48,022 nucleotides of DNA. Origin: Syntrophomonadaceae bacterium (GTDB lineage Bacteria; Bacillota; Syntrophomonadia; Syntrophomonadales; Syntrophomonadaceae). The stretch covers positions 1 through 48,022 of the forward strand of contig JAAZFJ010000027.1 in the NCBI GenBank assembly GCA_012511795.1, read 5' to 3'. Positions within the stretch are counted from its first letter, which is position 1; the number at the start of each line of letters is the position of its first letter. The position numbers were made by a program, and so were the translations under genes. The notes beneath the pieces are model-generated. The model searched no databases and was not told the origin of the DNA. It saw nothing but the letters and a program-made list of their open reading frames with translations. Positions 29,573-40,751 of the stretch are shown one piece after another.

Positions 29573-30364
29573 ATGATGGAAACTAAGAAAAGGATTTATA
29601 TCGGCCTTCTGGGAGCCAGTCTGCTGTTTGTGGTACTGATCATCACCCTGGGCTGGTATTTGCTGAGAAACCGTGATATATTTGTGAACCAGGTGCTGCT
29701 CATAATCATTGCTTCCTTCGTAGCAGTAGTACTTATTACCCTGGCCATTGGCATAACTTCAATTGTGCTTATGATCACCAGGTCCAGGCCTTCACCGCTG
29801 CTGGAAATGTTAAGCAGATTTTCAAATGATGTATTATTCCCTTTGGCAGTGTTGATCGGCAAGATATTTCGCATCGAGCGTGAAAAAATCCTGGCTTCAT
29901 TTATTGCCGTGAATAATTTTCTGGTAGAATCCAAGCATATATTTATCAGACCTGAGCAGATATTAATACTCTTGCCCCATTGTATTCAAAATTCTGACTG
30001 TCCCCATAAGATCACTGTAAACATTAATAACTGCAAGAATTGCGGTAAATGCCGCATAGGTGAGCTGAAGGAACTTGCCGATCGATATGGAGCAGTGATT
30101 AAAGTGGCAACAGGAGGAACGCTGGCTCGTAAGTATATAAAAGACGCCAGGCCTAAGGCAATTGTTGCGGTAGCCTGTGAAAGAGACCTTTCTTCCGGTA
30201 TACAGGACGCCGGAGCCCTGCCGGTGGTCGGAGTTCTAAACTGCAGACCCAATGGACCTTGTATTAACACTGATGTAAATTTAATTGATGTAGAAAAAGC
30301 CGTTAAAATGATTTGCAGCCAAAGGGGTGGATCGATTGAAAACAGACCGAAGCAGTATAGCTAA
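29573..30364 (+). CDS. DUF116 family membrane-anchored Cys-rich protein
   Basis: Two N-terminal TM segments; LLPHCIQNSDCPHKITVNINNCKNCGKCRIGELKELADRYG...VACERDLSSGIQ. Confidence 0.88.
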   Translation: MMETKKRIYIGLLGASLLFVVLIITLGWYLLRNRDIFVNQVLLIIIASFVAVVLITLAIGITSIVLMITRSRPSPLLEMLSRFSNDVLFPLAVLIGKIFRIEREKILASFIAVNNFLVESKHIFIRPEQILILLPHCIQNSDCPHKITVNINNCKNCGKCRIGELKELADRYGAVIKVATGGTLARKYIKDARPKAIVAVACERDLSSGIQDAGALPVVGVLNCRPNGPCINTDVNLIDVEKAVKMICSQRGGSIENRPKQYS

Positions 30365-31709
30365 TAACCCAAGAATGCTTGCTGCAGATTTGTTGTATCA
30401 TATATTTGAAAAAGGTGCCTATGCCAATCTGGCCCTGGAAAAAGAACTGGGTGAAAACCTGCTGAAAAACGAAGACAAGAACCTGGTGACAGAAATTGTA
30501 AATGGCACTACCCGCATGTTGAAGCACCTTGATTGGGTGCTTGCTCTTTTTTTGGCCAAAGATATAAAAAAAATAAACCCTTGGTTAAGAACTATTTTAA
30601 GAATGTCAGCTTACCAGATTTTGTTTATGGATAGAATTCCTGCCTATGCCTGTATCAATGATGCGGTAACAATAACCAAGGCCAAAACCAATCAAGCCTT
30701 GAGCAGGGTTGCCAATGGAGTGTTAAGAAATCTGGAGCGTAATAAAGAAACGCTAACCTATCCGGAGGATAAAATCCAGTATCTGGCGGTTTATTATTCC
30801 CATCCTGAATGGATCGTTAAACTTTTAATGGATAAATACGGTCCTGAAACAACCGAGACCATTTTAAAGTTCAATAATCTTCCTCCGGCCCTGACAGTCA
30901 GAAGCAATCAGCTACGGGGAACCAGGCAGGATTTGATGGAGCTTTTTGAGCAGCAAAACATTATCTTCAGGGTCAGCGAAAGAGTGCCATGGGCTGTTCA
31001 CATTGATCATCTGCCCTTATCCCTTGAAAACACCACCTCTTACAAAGAAGGTTATTTCTATGTTCAAAACGAAGCTTCCATGCTGGCTGCATCTATTCTT
31101 CAGGTTTCTCCTGGTCATAATGTATATGATTTATGCAGCGGGGTGGGGGGCAAGACTACCCATCTGGCAGAATTAATGGAAAACAAGGGCAGCATAAGAG
31201 CATATGAACTATATGAACAGAAGCTGAAACTGCTGCAAAAAAATTGTGACCGACTGGGGATAAAAATTGTTACAATTTATCGTAAGGACATTCTGGAAAT
31301 CGAAGCAGACAGTCCCCTTGCTGCAAGAGTGCTGCTGGACGTGCCATGTTCGGGACTGGGCGTACTAAACCGGCGCGCTGATTTAAGATGGCGGCAAAGT
31401 CAGAAGGCCATGGATGAATTGCCCCAGCTGCAGTTTAAGCTGCTTTTAAAGGCCAGTCATTTGGTTGAAAAAAATGGCTTGCTGCTTTATTCTACATGCA
31501 CTGTTAACAATGCAGAGAATGAGATGTTAGTGAGGCGGTTTTTGAAGGAGAAATCGGAATTTAAATTGGAAAATTTCTTCCGGCATATTTCGTATTTTGG
31601 ATTAGAAGAAGATGACCAGAAATCTGCTGAAATGGGAATGCTGACTGTTGTTCCAGGCAAATACGGCACTGATGGTATGTTTTATGCGTTAATGAGGAGG
31701 CAGACTTAA
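30327..31709 (+). CDS. rsmB: 16S rRNA (cytosine-C5) methyltransferase RsmB
   Basis: NusB-like N-terminal domain, VYDLCSGVGGKTTHLAELM, LLDVPCSGLGVLNRRADLRW, YSTCTVNNAENE. Confidence 0.95.
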   Translation: MDRLKTDRSSIANNPRMLAADLLYHIFEKGAYANLALEKELGENLLKNEDKNLVTEIVNGTTRMLKHLDWVLALFLAKDIKKINPWLRTILRMSAYQILFMDRIPAYACINDAVTITKAKTNQALSRVANGVLRNLERNKETLTYPEDKIQYLAVYYSHPEWIVKLLMDKYGPETTETILKFNNLPPALTVRSNQLRGTRQDLMELFEQQNIIFRVSERVPWAVHIDHLPLSLENTTSYKEGYFYVQNEASMLAASILQVSPGHNVYDLCSGVGGKTTHLAELMENKGSIRAYELYEQKLKLLQKNCDRLGIKIVTIYRKDILEIEADSPLAARVLLDVPCSGLGVLNRRADLRWRQSQKAMDELPQLQFKLLLKASHLVEKNGLLLYSTCTVNNAENEMLVRRFLKEKSEFKLENFFRHISYFGLEEDDQKSAEMGMLTVVPGKYGTDGMFYALMRRQT

Positions 31710-31715
31710 ATACCT

Positions 31716-32795
31716 ATGGAGAAAGAAAAAACTGAACTGCTGGGCTTGAGCCTTGAAGAGATGGAAGATTTTGTAGTTCAAAACGGCCAGCCCAAATATC
31801 GTGCCCGGCAGATTTTCAAATGGATCTATAACAAAGAGACAGCTTCTTTCTATGCAATGACTGATCTTCCAAAAGAAGTTAGAAGTGAATTTGATAAAAT
31901 CGCTGAAATATCCATTCCCCGGGTTTTAAAACAAAGGGTATCAAAAGACGGGACCCGGAAGTTTTCCATGGAACTGGAAGACAAAAAGAAAATTGAGACC
32001 GTTGTTATCCCCCACAGCCCTGATAAAAACAGCAAATACACCTTATGTATTTCAACCCAGGTAGGCTGCCCCATTGGCTGCGCTTTTTGTGCAACAGGAC
32101 AGTCAGGTTTCCAGAGAAACCTGGAATTCTATGAAATTGTAGGGCAGGTATTAGGTTCCAAAAAAGAACTGCAAAAGCGTCTGAAGAGTGATGACGAGAG
32201 CCTGATCTCCAATATTGTATACATGGGCATGGGAGAGCCTTTATTAAATTTCAGTGAAACCTTAAAATCCATCAAGATCATCAATGATTCTAAAGGGATC
32301 AATATAGGCCAGAGGCATATAACCATATCCACCAGTGGTGAGGTGAAAGGCATCAATCGTTTGGCTGAAACAGGATTGCAAATTACCCTGGCTATATCAC
32401 TCCATGCAGCTAACAACCAGTTAAGAGATAAATTGATACCAATAAACCGTAAATACCCCCTTAAAGTTCTTATGAAAGCAGTGGAAGATTATATTAACAA
32501 GACCAATCGCCGGGTAACTTTTGAGTATATTATGCTTGATAAAGTGAACATCAGTGAACAGGATGCCCGAAATTTAATTAAACTTATTAAACCTTTGATG
32601 GCAAATATTAACCTGATTCCCTATAATAAAGTTACGGGACTGGATTTTAGCAAGCCAGCCCCGGAGAAGGTCATGCAGTTTTATAACTGTCTGCTGCAGG
32701 GCGGGTTGAATGTTACACTGCGTGAAGAAAAAGGTGCAGACATAGAAGCAGCCTGCGGACAACTGGTAATGAAAAGAAACAGCAGGAGCCAGTAG
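31716..32795 (+). CDS. rlmN: 23S rRNA/tRNA adenine-C2 methyltransferase RlmN
   Basis: STQVGCPIGCAFCATGQSGFQRNL, YMGMGEPLLN, HITISTSGEVKGI. Confidence 0.97.
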   Translation: MEKEKTELLGLSLEEMEDFVVQNGQPKYRARQIFKWIYNKETASFYAMTDLPKEVRSEFDKIAEISIPRVLKQRVSKDGTRKFSMELEDKKKIETVVIPHSPDKNSKYTLCISTQVGCPIGCAFCATGQSGFQRNLEFYEIVGQVLGSKKELQKRLKSDDESLISNIVYMGMGEPLLNFSETLKSIKIINDSKGINIGQRHITISTSGEVKGINRLAETGLQITLAISLHAANNQLRDKLIPINRKYPLKVLMKAVEDYINKTNRRVTFEYIMLDKVNISEQDARNLIKLIKPLMANINLIPYNKVTGLDFSKPAPEKVMQFYNCLLQGGLNVTLREEKGADIEAACGQLVMKRNSRSQ

Positions 32796-33533
32796 GTGTG
32801 GATTGAGGTGGATTTAATGGATGCAGCTGGATTGTCACATATTGGGTTGGTCCGTAAAAAAAATGAAGACAACTTTATTTTAGACAGAGAGCATAATCTG
32901 TTTGTGATATGTGATGGAATGGGCGGTCATAAAGGCGGTGACACAGCTTCGAGAATTGCCACAGAGATCATCGGCAGTGCTTTCTTCAGAGGTGATGAGC
33001 AGGATAAGATCGCTGCTTTAAACAATGCTATCATTAAAGCCAATGATTCAATATGGCAGGCAGGTTTGGAAGAAATCGAATTCCATGAGATGGGCACAAC
33101 AGTAACTGCTGCATTTATTGAAAATGATTCCCTGACCATTGCCAACGTAGGTGACAGCTCATTATATCTGCTGCGGGAAAACCAGATAAAAAAAATCACC
33201 AGAGACCATACTTTAGCCCAGCAAATGGTAATCGATGGTTTATTAAAAGAATCAGAAGTCAGAACCTGTTCTTATAACCATGTATTAACCCGTGCACTGG
33301 GAGTACAGGAAGAAGTACATATTGATAATTTTACAATAGAAATAAAGCCCCGGGATTATATTGTGCTTTGCAGTGACGGTCTAAGCGATATGCTGGAGGA
33401 TATAGAAATTTTATCGATCATAAATCATTACAGATCAGATGCTAATGCAGAGCAGCTGGCAGAAAAACTGGTGAATGCTGCACTGGATAAAGGCGGTTAC
33501 GATAATATTACAGTAATCGTCCTTTGTATTTGA
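32796..33533 (+). CDS. PP2C-family Ser/Thr phosphatase (Stp/PrpC)
   Basis: GLVRKKNEDNF, VICDGMGGHKGGD, GDSSLYLL, CSDGLSDML, GGYDNITVI. Confidence 0.95.
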   Translation: MWIEVDLMDAAGLSHIGLVRKKNEDNFILDREHNLFVICDGMGGHKGGDTASRIATEIIGSAFFRGDEQDKIAALNNAIIKANDSIWQAGLEEIEFHEMGTTVTAAFIENDSLTIANVGDSSLYLLRENQIKKITRDHTLAQQMVIDGLLKESEVRTCSYNHVLTRALGVQEEVHIDNFTIEIKPRDYIVLCSDGLSDMLEDIEILSIINHYRSDANAEQLAEKLVNAALDKGGYDNITVIVLCI

Positions 33534-33534
33534 T

Positions 33535-35391
33535 ATGGGAGGTAAAGCTTTGATAGGGACTCTTTTAGCCCAAAGGTATGAAATAATTGAAATAATCGGC
33601 GAAGGCGGTATGGCTTTTGTTTACAAAACCCATGACCGGATTCTGGATCGTGTTGTAGCAGTAAAAGTACTGAAAGATGAATACTCAAATGATCCTTCCT
33701 TTGTAGAAAAGTTCAGGATTGAAGCACTGGCAGCAGCAAAACTATCACATCCTAACATTGTAAATATATTTGATGTAGGACAGCAAAACAACAAGCATTA
33801 TATTGTTATGGAATATGTGGAAGGCAAGACTCTGCAGGATTTTATTACCCTCCATGCTCCTCTTTCCGTCAATAAAGCAGTGGATTTTGCTTCTATGATA
33901 TGTGACGGTCTGCAGGCTGCCCATGAAAACGGTATTATTCATCGGGATATCAAGCCTCACAATATCCTGATCACCAAATCCGGTATTGTTAAAGTTGCCG
34001 ATTTTGGTATTGCCCAGGCCGTCAGTAAAAAAACCCTTACCTTTAATGGGCATATCGAAGGTACGGTTCATTATATAGCCCCTGAGCAGGCAAAAGGTGA
34101 ACCGGTAACACCGGCAACAGATCTATATTCCCTGGGATGTGTTTTATATGAAATGCTCACCGGCAATGTACCTTTTGATGCGGAAAGCCCCATAACTGTA
34201 GTTTTAAAGCATATACATGATGAACCTGTGCTGCCCAGAGAAATAAATCAAGATATACCTATAGGTCTGCAAAATGTTATTCTGAAATCTATGGAAAAAA
34301 ATCCGGCCCGCCGTTTTAAAACTGCCGAAGAATTGCATAATGCCCTTCGTGATTTTAACAGTGATGCCTATCCTGTTTACCAACGAAACAAGGACAACGG
34401 CAAAACCATATTGATACCATCAATTGATGATAACGAAGGGGGAGCGGATATGGCCAGGAAAAAACTTCGCCCCAGAGGCTGGGTGATTATTTCTATCGCT
34501 GTATTAGGCCTTTTGTTCGGCGTTTTGTTTCAACTGGGGGGAAATATCTTCGGCAATGAAGTGATCGTACCACAAATTGAAGGAATGATGATAAAGGAAG
34601 CCAATGATGAACTGACAAAAGTCAATCTGGGAATGAAAGTAATAGACAGGCAGAGCAGCGAGCAATTCGAAGCAGACCAGATCTTATCACAAAATCCTGC
34701 CGCCGGGCAGAAAGTTAAAGAAGGACGGGAAATAGAAGTGATCATAAGCACCGGTGCGGAACTCCTGTCTGTACCCAGTTTGATCGGCCTTACAGTAAGC
34801 GAGGCAGAAATAGAACTGCGTAATAAAGGCTTCACCAGGGGAGTTGTTGAAGGCACCTATGATGACAGATTTCCTGAAAATTTTGTTATATCCCATAGCC
34901 CCATAGCTGGCAGCAAAGCGGCTGAGGGAACTAAAATCAATATCATGTACAGTAAAGGAAAGACTCCTGAACGGGTCAATATGCCTTCTTTACTCGGGCT
35001 CAGTCTGCAGGAAGCCAAAAATGTACTCAGGGAAAATAAACTGGAAATCGGTACTGTTGATGAAAAGGAAAGTAACGAGTACGTTGCCGGCCGGATAACC
35101 TTCCAGGATACTGAACCTGGAGTGATGATTGATGAGGGAAGTAAGATCAACGTAACTGTCAGCAAAGGCCCTGGTCCTGTTGCCACCAGCAAAGCCATTG
35201 AGTTTCAATTACCTGAAGAGCAGGATTATTATAAGGTCGTGATCAAACTTACAGATGCCCAGGGTAAAAGAGAGATATATAATCAACTGCACCATGCAGA
35301 GGATGATGTTCATGTTGGTGTAAGCTATTTTGGAGATGCCAAAGTAGATATTGAATTAAACGGTAAACATTTTCGCACAATAGAACTATAA
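33535..35391 (+). CDS. prkC: Ser/Thr protein kinase with PASTA domains (PrkC/Stk1)
   Basis: GEGGMAFVYKTHD, IIHRDIKPHNILI, VADFGIAQ, one TM, three PASTA repeats. Confidence 0.97.
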   Translation: MGGKALIGTLLAQRYEIIEIIGEGGMAFVYKTHDRILDRVVAVKVLKDEYSNDPSFVEKFRIEALAAAKLSHPNIVNIFDVGQQNNKHYIVMEYVEGKTLQDFITLHAPLSVNKAVDFASMICDGLQAAHENGIIHRDIKPHNILITKSGIVKVADFGIAQAVSKKTLTFNGHIEGTVHYIAPEQAKGEPVTPATDLYSLGCVLYEMLTGNVPFDAESPITVVLKHIHDEPVLPREINQDIPIGLQNVILKSMEKNPARRFKTAEELHNALRDFNSDAYPVYQRNKDNGKTILIPSIDDNEGGADMARKKLRPRGWVIISIAVLGLLFGVLFQLGGNIFGNEVIVPQIEGMMIKEANDELTKVNLGMKVIDRQSSEQFEADQILSQNPAAGQKVKEGREIEVIISTGAELLSVPSLIGLTVSEAEIELRNKGFTRGVVEGTYDDRFPENFVISHSPIAGSKAAEGTKINIMYSKGKTPERVNMPSLLGLSLQEAKNVLRENKLEIGTVDEKESNEYVAGRITFQDTEPGVMIDEGSKINVTVSKGPGPVATSKAIEFQLPEEQDYYKVVIKLTDAQGKREIYNQLHHAEDDVHVGVSYFGDAKVDIELNGKHFRTIEL

Positions 35392-35409
35392 AACAGCGGG
35401 AGGAGATTT

Positions 35410-36288
35410 ATGCCCGAATTCAGGCGAGGACTGGTCATTAAAAACTACAGCGGTTTTTACTATGTACAGGATGAAAGCGGTAAAATTATCGAATGCAAAA
35501 CCCGGGGAAAAATTAAAAAACAGATTTTAAGCGGTGACAATGTTGAATATACACCTCTTGATAGTAACCGGGCAATACTGGAGAATATTTTGCCGCGGAA
35601 AAACGAGCTAACCCGGCCTAAAGTGGCCAATGTAGGTATTGTACTTATCGTAATGGCTAATGATAAACCGGTTCCAAACCTGCCGTTGTTGGATAGACTG
35701 TTGATACTGGCCTATTATAACCATATAACCCCATATATTCTGCTTAATAAATCCGATCTGGCAAAAAGCATGAAAGCAGAATGGATGGATTATTATGAAA
35801 AAGCAGGCTTTCATTTTATCCGCACCTCCATAAAAACAGGTCAGGGAATCCATCGGGTAAGATCAGCAATCAAAGACCGGATAGCAGTATTGGCCGGACC
35901 TTCCGGTGCCGGGAAATCCAGTTTGCTCTCAGAATTAACCGAAGGGCAAAATATTAAAACCCAGGAAGTCAGTAAAAAGATTGGCCGGGGAAAACATACT
36001 ACCAGGCATGTAGAATTATATCCCCTTGCTGAGGGAGGATTGATTGCTGATACTCCAGGATTCAGCATACTTGATTTACCCTCCATCAATAGTCAGGATC
36101 TGACACACTATTACCCTGATTTTAATGACAAAATGACCAAATGCCGCTTCGGAAACTGTAAACATAACAAAGAAGCGGATTGCGGTATAAAGGAAGCAGT
36201 GAACAATGGAGAAATAGCAGAATTCAGATATGAAAACTATCTGATATTTTTAGAAGAGTTAATTGCAAACGAGAGGTGTTATAAGTGA
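35410..36288 (+). CDS. rsgA: Ribosome small subunit-dependent GTPase RsgA
   Basis: [15 protein letters not shown], circularly permuted GTPase, [10 protein letters not shown], Zn motif [14 protein letters not shown]. Confidence 0.96.
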   Translation: MPEFRRGLVIKNYSGFYYVQDESGKIIECKTRGKIKKQILSGDNVEYTPLDSNRAILENILPRKNELTRPKVANVGIVLIVMANDKPVPNLPLLDRLLILAYYNHITPYILLNKSDLAKSMKAEWMDYYEKAGFHFIRTSIKTGQGIHRVRSAIKDRIAVLAGPSGAGKSSLLSELTEGQNIKTQEVSKKIGRGKHTTRHVELYPLAEGGLIADTPGFSILDLPSINSQDLTHYYPDFNDKMTKCRFGNCKHNKEADCGIKEAVNNGEIAEFRYENYLIFLEELIANERCYK

Positions 36289-36932
36289 CAATTATTGCCC
36301 CTTCCATACTATCGGCCAATTTTGCCAGGCTGGGCAGTGATATAAAGAAAGTGCAAATGGCCGGTGCAGATTGGCTGCATATTGATGTAATGGATGGACA
36401 TTTCGTGCCCAATATTACCATTGGCCCACAGGTATTGGCGGATATAAGAAAAACTACCGACCTGTTTTTCGATGTCCATTTAATGATCCAGCATCCCGAA
36501 AACTACATAACCGATTTTGCCCGGGCCGGAGCAGACCTGATCACTGTTCATGCTGAAGCCACCAACCATTTGAACCGTTTGATCGCTATGATTAAACAGG
36601 CCGGCTGCAAGGCAGGTGTGTCACTTAACCCTGCTACACCCGCAGTGATGCTGGAAAATATAATAGCCGAGGTTGACCTGGTGCTTTTAATGACAGTAAA
36701 TCCGGGATTTGGCGGACAGAGTTTTATTCCTGCTGTATTGCCCAAAATAAGTACTGTAAAAACCATGCTTGACCAACATAATAAGGCGGCCTATCTGGAA
36801 GTTGATGGAGGAATCAATGATCAGACTGCCCCGGAAGTGATCAAAGCCGGTGCCAATGTTCTGGTGGCTGGCTCTTATGTGTTTCATCATGAGAACCCGG
36901 AACTGGCAATAAAAACCCTTAAAAACTTTTAA
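36285..36932 (+). CDS. rpe: Ribulose-phosphate 3-epimerase
   Basis: [46 protein letters not shown] start overlapping the rsgA stop. Confidence 0.97.
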   Translation: MTIIAPSILSANFARLGSDIKKVQMAGADWLHIDVMDGHFVPNITIGPQVLADIRKTTDLFFDVHLMIQHPENYITDFARAGADLITVHAEATNHLNRLIAMIKQAGCKAGVSLNPATPAVMLENIIAEVDLVLLMTVNPGFGGQSFIPAVLPKISTVKTMLDQHNKAAYLEVDGGINDQTAPEVIKAGANVLVAGSYVFHHENPELAIKTLKNF

Positions 36933-36989
36933 TATATTGACCGGAGCCTGTCTGCGTGATAATATGTAAAAAATTGAATAGCTTTTGAA

Positions 36990-37107
36990 CTTTTCTTCGG
37001 GGATGGGTGAAATTCCCTATCGGCGGTAAAGCCCGCGAGCCTTTAAAGGCAAGATTCGGTTGGATTCCGAAGCCGACAGTAACAGTCTGGATGGGAGAAG
37101 AGAGGTC
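36990..37107 (+). ncRNA. FMN riboswitch (RFN element)
   Basis: CTTCGGGGATGGGTGAAATTCCCTATCGGCGGTAAAGCCCGCGAGCC...GGATTCCGAAGCCGACAGTAACAGTCTGGATGGGAGAAGAG; upstream of ribD. Confidence 0.97.
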
Positions 37108-37150
37108 ATAATTCACTGTGATTTGATTTATATTACTGATTATGCCTTTT

Positions 37151-37178
37151 AACCCGATGAAAAATCGGGTTTTTTAAT
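37151..37178 (+). terminator. Riboswitch-controlled terminator
   Basis: AACCCGAT-GAAAA-ATCGGGTT followed by a T tract between the RFN element and ribD. Confidence 0.85.
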
Positions 37179-37200
37179 TTTAAGAAGGGGCAGACAAAAA

Positions 37201-38307
37201 ATGAAAATTGATAAAGATAGCACATACATGCAAATGGCTTTGGAACTAGCCCGCAAAGGCCTGGGCAGGACCAGTCCCAATCCGGCAGTGGGAGCGGTGA
37301 TCGTTAAAAATGGTAAAGTTGTGGGCCAGGGATACCATAAGAAAGCAGGTACTGCCCATGCAGAAGTTCTGGCCCTGGAAGAAGCGGGTCCCGATGCCCG
37401 GGGGGCAACGATCTATGTTACCCTGGAACCCTGCAGTCATTATGGCAAGACACCACCTTGTGCTCTGGCTCTGGTGAAAGCGGGGATAAAACGTGCCGTA
37501 ATTGCCTGTAAGGACACCAACCCCAAAGTAGACGGCGGGGGCATCGAAATCCTGCAGGATAACGGAGTGGAAATCGTTACCGGGATCCTGGAAAAAGAAG
37601 CGCTGCGCTTAAATGAGTTTTTCTTTAAATATATCGAACATAAGATACCTTTTATCACCCTGAAAACAGCCATGACACTGGACGGCAAAATCGCAGCCTA
37701 CAGCGGGGATTCAAGATGGATCAGCGGAGACAAATCCCGATACTTTGTACATACGCTGCGTAACCAGTATGATGCGGTAATGGCCGGGATCGGTACGGTA
37801 CTCACCGATAACCCCCGCTTGAATACCCGCCTTTTAGAAGAAGATAAAAGAGATGCGGTGCGAATAATCGTTGATGGTAATTTGGACATTCCCTTAAACA
37901 ATCAGATCGTACAGACCGCAAAAGAACAAACTACGATTATACTGACTTCTACCGTGAAAAACCAATGTAAAGCAGAAAGATTGGAGAACATGGGGATTAG
38001 AATCATCGAACTGGGAGGTACGCCGGAAGCAGTACCGATAGAAAAGGCACTGCCCATTTTAGGGGAAATGGGAATTTTAAGCATTCTGGTTGAAGGCGGG
38101 GCCAATATCAACGCTTATATGCTGGAAAATAAGCTGGTAGATAAAGTTTACTGGTTTATTGCCCCCAAATTAATAGGAGGAAAGAGTGCTCCCACACCAG
38201 TGGCCGGAAACGGAATAACACTTATGAAAGATGCTGTATTATTAGATGAGATTGAATATAAACAAATTGAAAAAGATATCCTGATAACCGGATATACAAG
38301 GTGGTGA
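37201..38307 (+). CDS. ribD: Bifunctional riboflavin deaminase/reductase RibD
   Basis: GRTSPNPAVGAVIV, GTAHAEVLALEEAG, YVTLEPCSHYGKTPPC, RibD reductase C-terminal domain. Confidence 0.97.
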   Translation: MKIDKDSTYMQMALELARKGLGRTSPNPAVGAVIVKNGKVVGQGYHKKAGTAHAEVLALEEAGPDARGATIYVTLEPCSHYGKTPPCALALVKAGIKRAVIACKDTNPKVDGGGIEILQDNGVEIVTGILEKEALRLNEFFFKYIEHKIPFITLKTAMTLDGKIAAYSGDSRWISGDKSRYFVHTLRNQYDAVMAGIGTVLTDNPRLNTRLLEEDKRDAVRIIVDGNLDIPLNNQIVQTAKEQTTIILTSTVKNQCKAERLENMGIRIIELGGTPEAVPIEKALPILGEMGILSILVEGGANINAYMLENKLVDKVYWFIAPKLIGGKSAPTPVAGNGITLMKDAVLLDEIEYKQIEKDILITGYTRW

Positions 38308-38311
38308 TATT

Positions 38312-38962
38312 ATTTTTACCGGAATCATTGAGGAAATAGGTACCATACAAAGTATTAACCGGGGCAGCAGCTCCATTCAGCTCAGGATAGCCGCCGGGAA
38401 GGTCTTGGAGGAAACCAGGATTGGTGACAGCATAGCTGTTGACGGGGTCTGTTTAACAGCAACCAGGTTTGAAACAGGCTGTTTTATCGCAGATGTAATG
38501 CCGGAAACCATGAATAAAACTACTTTAAAAAACCTTGATAATGGCAGCAAAGTGAATCTTGAACGTGCTTTGCGTTTAAGTGACCGTTTAGGCGGCCATC
38601 TGGTACAGGGGCACGTTGATGGCATTGGCACCATCACCCAAAAAGAAAAATATGATATAGCCATTGTTTATAAGATCAATGCTCCAACATCGGTGCTTAA
38701 ATATGTGGTCCCCAAAGGTTCTATTGCCATCGACGGCATTAGTCTTACGGTGATCGACGTTACCGGTGATTATTTTACAGTTTCCTTGATTCCCCATACA
38801 GCACACTTAACCACTCTGGGAGGGAAAAGTGAGGGAAAAGAGGTAAATCTGGAAAGTGACCTGATAGGCAGATATGTAGAAAAACTAATGAAGACAGGTG
38901 ATGAAGCTAAATCACGAAAGGAACTCAATATGGGTTTTTTATCAGAAAACGGTTTTATATAA
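38312..38962 (+). CDS. ribE: Riboflavin synthase alpha subunit, apparent ATT start codon
   Basis: Conserved N-terminus (M)[11 protein letters not shown] begins at 38312 with codon ATT; no ATG/GTG/TTG/CTG between the upstream in-frame stop (38285) and this point; SD AGGTGGTGA. The listed ORF (38405) would truncate the domain. Confidence 0.85.
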   Translation: MFTGIIEEIGTIQSINRGSSSIQLRIAAGKVLEETRIGDSIAVDGVCLTATRFETGCFIADVMPETMNKTTLKNLDNGSKVNLERALRLSDRLGGHLVQGHVDGIGTITQKEKYDIAIVYKINAPTSVLKYVVPKGSIAIDGISLTVIDVTGDYFTVSLIPHTAHLTTLGGKSEGKEVNLESDLIGRYVEKLMKTGDEAKSRKELNMGFLSENGFI

Positions 38963-38975
38963 AGGAGGCAGCACA

Positions 38976-40172
38976 ATGCTTAACACAATTGAAGAAGCAA
39001 TAAATGACATCAGACAGGGAAAAATGGTAATAGTAGTAGATGATGAAGATCGTGAAAACGAAGGCGACCTGGTAGTAGCTGCTGAAAAAGCGACCCCGGA
39101 GATTATCAATTTTATGGTAACCTATGCCAAAGGTTTAGTATGTGTTCCGGTAACCGGAGAGAGACTGGATGAACTGGAAATCCCGCCAATGGTTACTGAA
39201 AATACGGATAATCATGAAACCGCATTTTCCGTTTCCGTGGATTACAAGGATACCACAACCGGCATTTCTGCCTTTGAACGTGCCGAAACCATCAAAGCTT
39301 TGATCGACAGCAATTGTACAGCTGGTGATTTCCGCAGACCCGGCCATATATTCCCCCTGCGTTATAAAGAAGGAGGGGTTCTGCGCCGGGCGGGCCATAC
39401 CGAAGGTTCCATCGATCTGGCCAAGGCAGCGGGTCTTTACCCGGCGGCGGCAATCTGTGAAGTCATCAATGATGACGGTACCATGGCCAGACTCCCGGAA
39501 TTAATGGAATTTGCAAAAAAGCATGATATGAAAATCGTTTCCATTGCTGATTTGATAGAATACCGCAGACGCAACGAAAAACTGGTGGAACGGGTATCAA
39601 CAGCCTGTCTGCCCACTAAATGGGGAGAATTTACCGCTTATGCCTATGAATCATTACTGGACAAAAAAGGGCATCTGGCACTGGTAAAAGGTGAATGGGA
39701 GGAAAATGAACCGATTTTGGTAAGAGTTCATTCTGAATGTTTGACCGGTGATGTATTGGGCTCCTTGCGCTGTGACTGCGGTGAACAGTTGGAAACTGCC
39801 CTGGAGATGATCGAAGAAGCCGGCAAAGGAGTTTTATTATATATGCGCCAGGAAGGGCGCGGAATAGGACTGGTAAATAAAATCAGGGCCTATCATCTGC
39901 AGGACAACGGCCGGGATACGGTTCAGGCCAACCTGGAACTGGGTTTCCCGGAAGACCTGAGAGATTATGGAATCGGAGCCCAGATCCTGGTTGATATCGG
40001 CGTTAAAAAAATGCACTTGATGACCAACAATCCTAAGAAAATCAAAGGTTTGGAAGGATATGACCTGGAAGTAGTAAAAAGAATACCAATTGAAATTCCC
40101 AGCAAAAAAGAAAACCAAAAATATTTAAAAACGAAAAAAGACAAAATGGGCCATCTTTTAAGCAATATTTAA
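38976..40172 (+). CDS. ribBA: Bifunctional DHBP synthase / GTP cyclohydrolase II
   Basis: [63 protein letters not shown]. Start set at ATG 38976 after AAAGGAGG. Confidence 0.97.
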   Translation: MLNTIEEAINDIRQGKMVIVVDDEDRENEGDLVVAAEKATPEIINFMVTYAKGLVCVPVTGERLDELEIPPMVTENTDNHETAFSVSVDYKDTTTGISAFERAETIKALIDSNCTAGDFRRPGHIFPLRYKEGGVLRRAGHTEGSIDLAKAAGLYPAAAICEVINDDGTMARLPELMEFAKKHDMKIVSIADLIEYRRRNEKLVERVSTACLPTKWGEFTAYAYESLLDKKGHLALVKGEWEENEPILVRVHSECLTGDVLGSLRCDCGEQLETALEMIEEAGKGVLLYMRQEGRGIGLVNKIRAYHLQDNGRDTVQANLELGFPEDLRDYGIGAQILVDIGVKKMHLMTNNPKKIKGLEGYDLEVVKRIPIEIPSKKENQKYLKTKKDKMGHLLSNI

Positions 40173-40184
40173 GGAGGTAACGAA

Positions 40185-40649
40185 GTGACAAAAGTATTTG
40201 AAGGCCAACTGGTCGGAGAAGGACAAAAATTTGGTATTATTGTATCCCGTTTCAATGAATTTTTTACCAACAAACTCTTGTCAGGCTGTCTGGATGCTCT
40301 GAAAAGACACGGAGTGGCGGAAGCAGACATTGAGATCGCATGGGTTCCGGGAGCATTTGAAATACCCCTTGCAGCGCAGAAAATGGCAGCTAGAGAGTAT
40401 GATGCTGTGATCTGTCTGGGGGCAGTGATCCGCGGAGCGACACCCCATTTCGAATATGTTTCCGCAGAAGTGACTAAAGGGGTTGCCCAGGTAGGATTAA
40501 GCTCAGGCAAACCGGTGATTTACGGTGTAATCACCACTGACTCCATTGAGCAGGCCGTTGAACGCTCTGGCACCAAAGCGGGTAATAAAGGTGTAGATGC
40601 AGCAATATCAGCCATTGAGATGGTCAACCTGTTGAGACAAATAGGATAA
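40185..40649 (+). CDS. ribH: 6,7-dimethyl-8-ribityllumazine synthase
   Basis: [47 protein letters not shown]. Confidence 0.97.
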   Translation: MTKVFEGQLVGEGQKFGIIVSRFNEFFTNKLLSGCLDALKRHGVAEADIEIAWVPGAFEIPLAAQKMAAREYDAVICLGAVIRGATPHFEYVSAEVTKGVAQVGLSSGKPVIYGVITTDSIEQAVERSGTKAGNKGVDAAISAIEMVNLLRQIG

Positions 40650-40676
40650 AGAAAAGGCAAAACAGTTGAGGATGAA

Positions 40677-40714
40677 AAGAACCGCTGAAAATAATTTCAG
40701 CGGTTTTTGCTTTT
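40677..40714 (+). terminator. Intrinsic terminator after ribH
   Basis: AACCGCTGAAA-ATAA-TTTCAGCGGTTTTTGCTTTTT. Confidence 0.85.
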
Positions 40715-40751
40715 TATGATAAATGAAAAAGCATAAAGATGCCTATGGACA

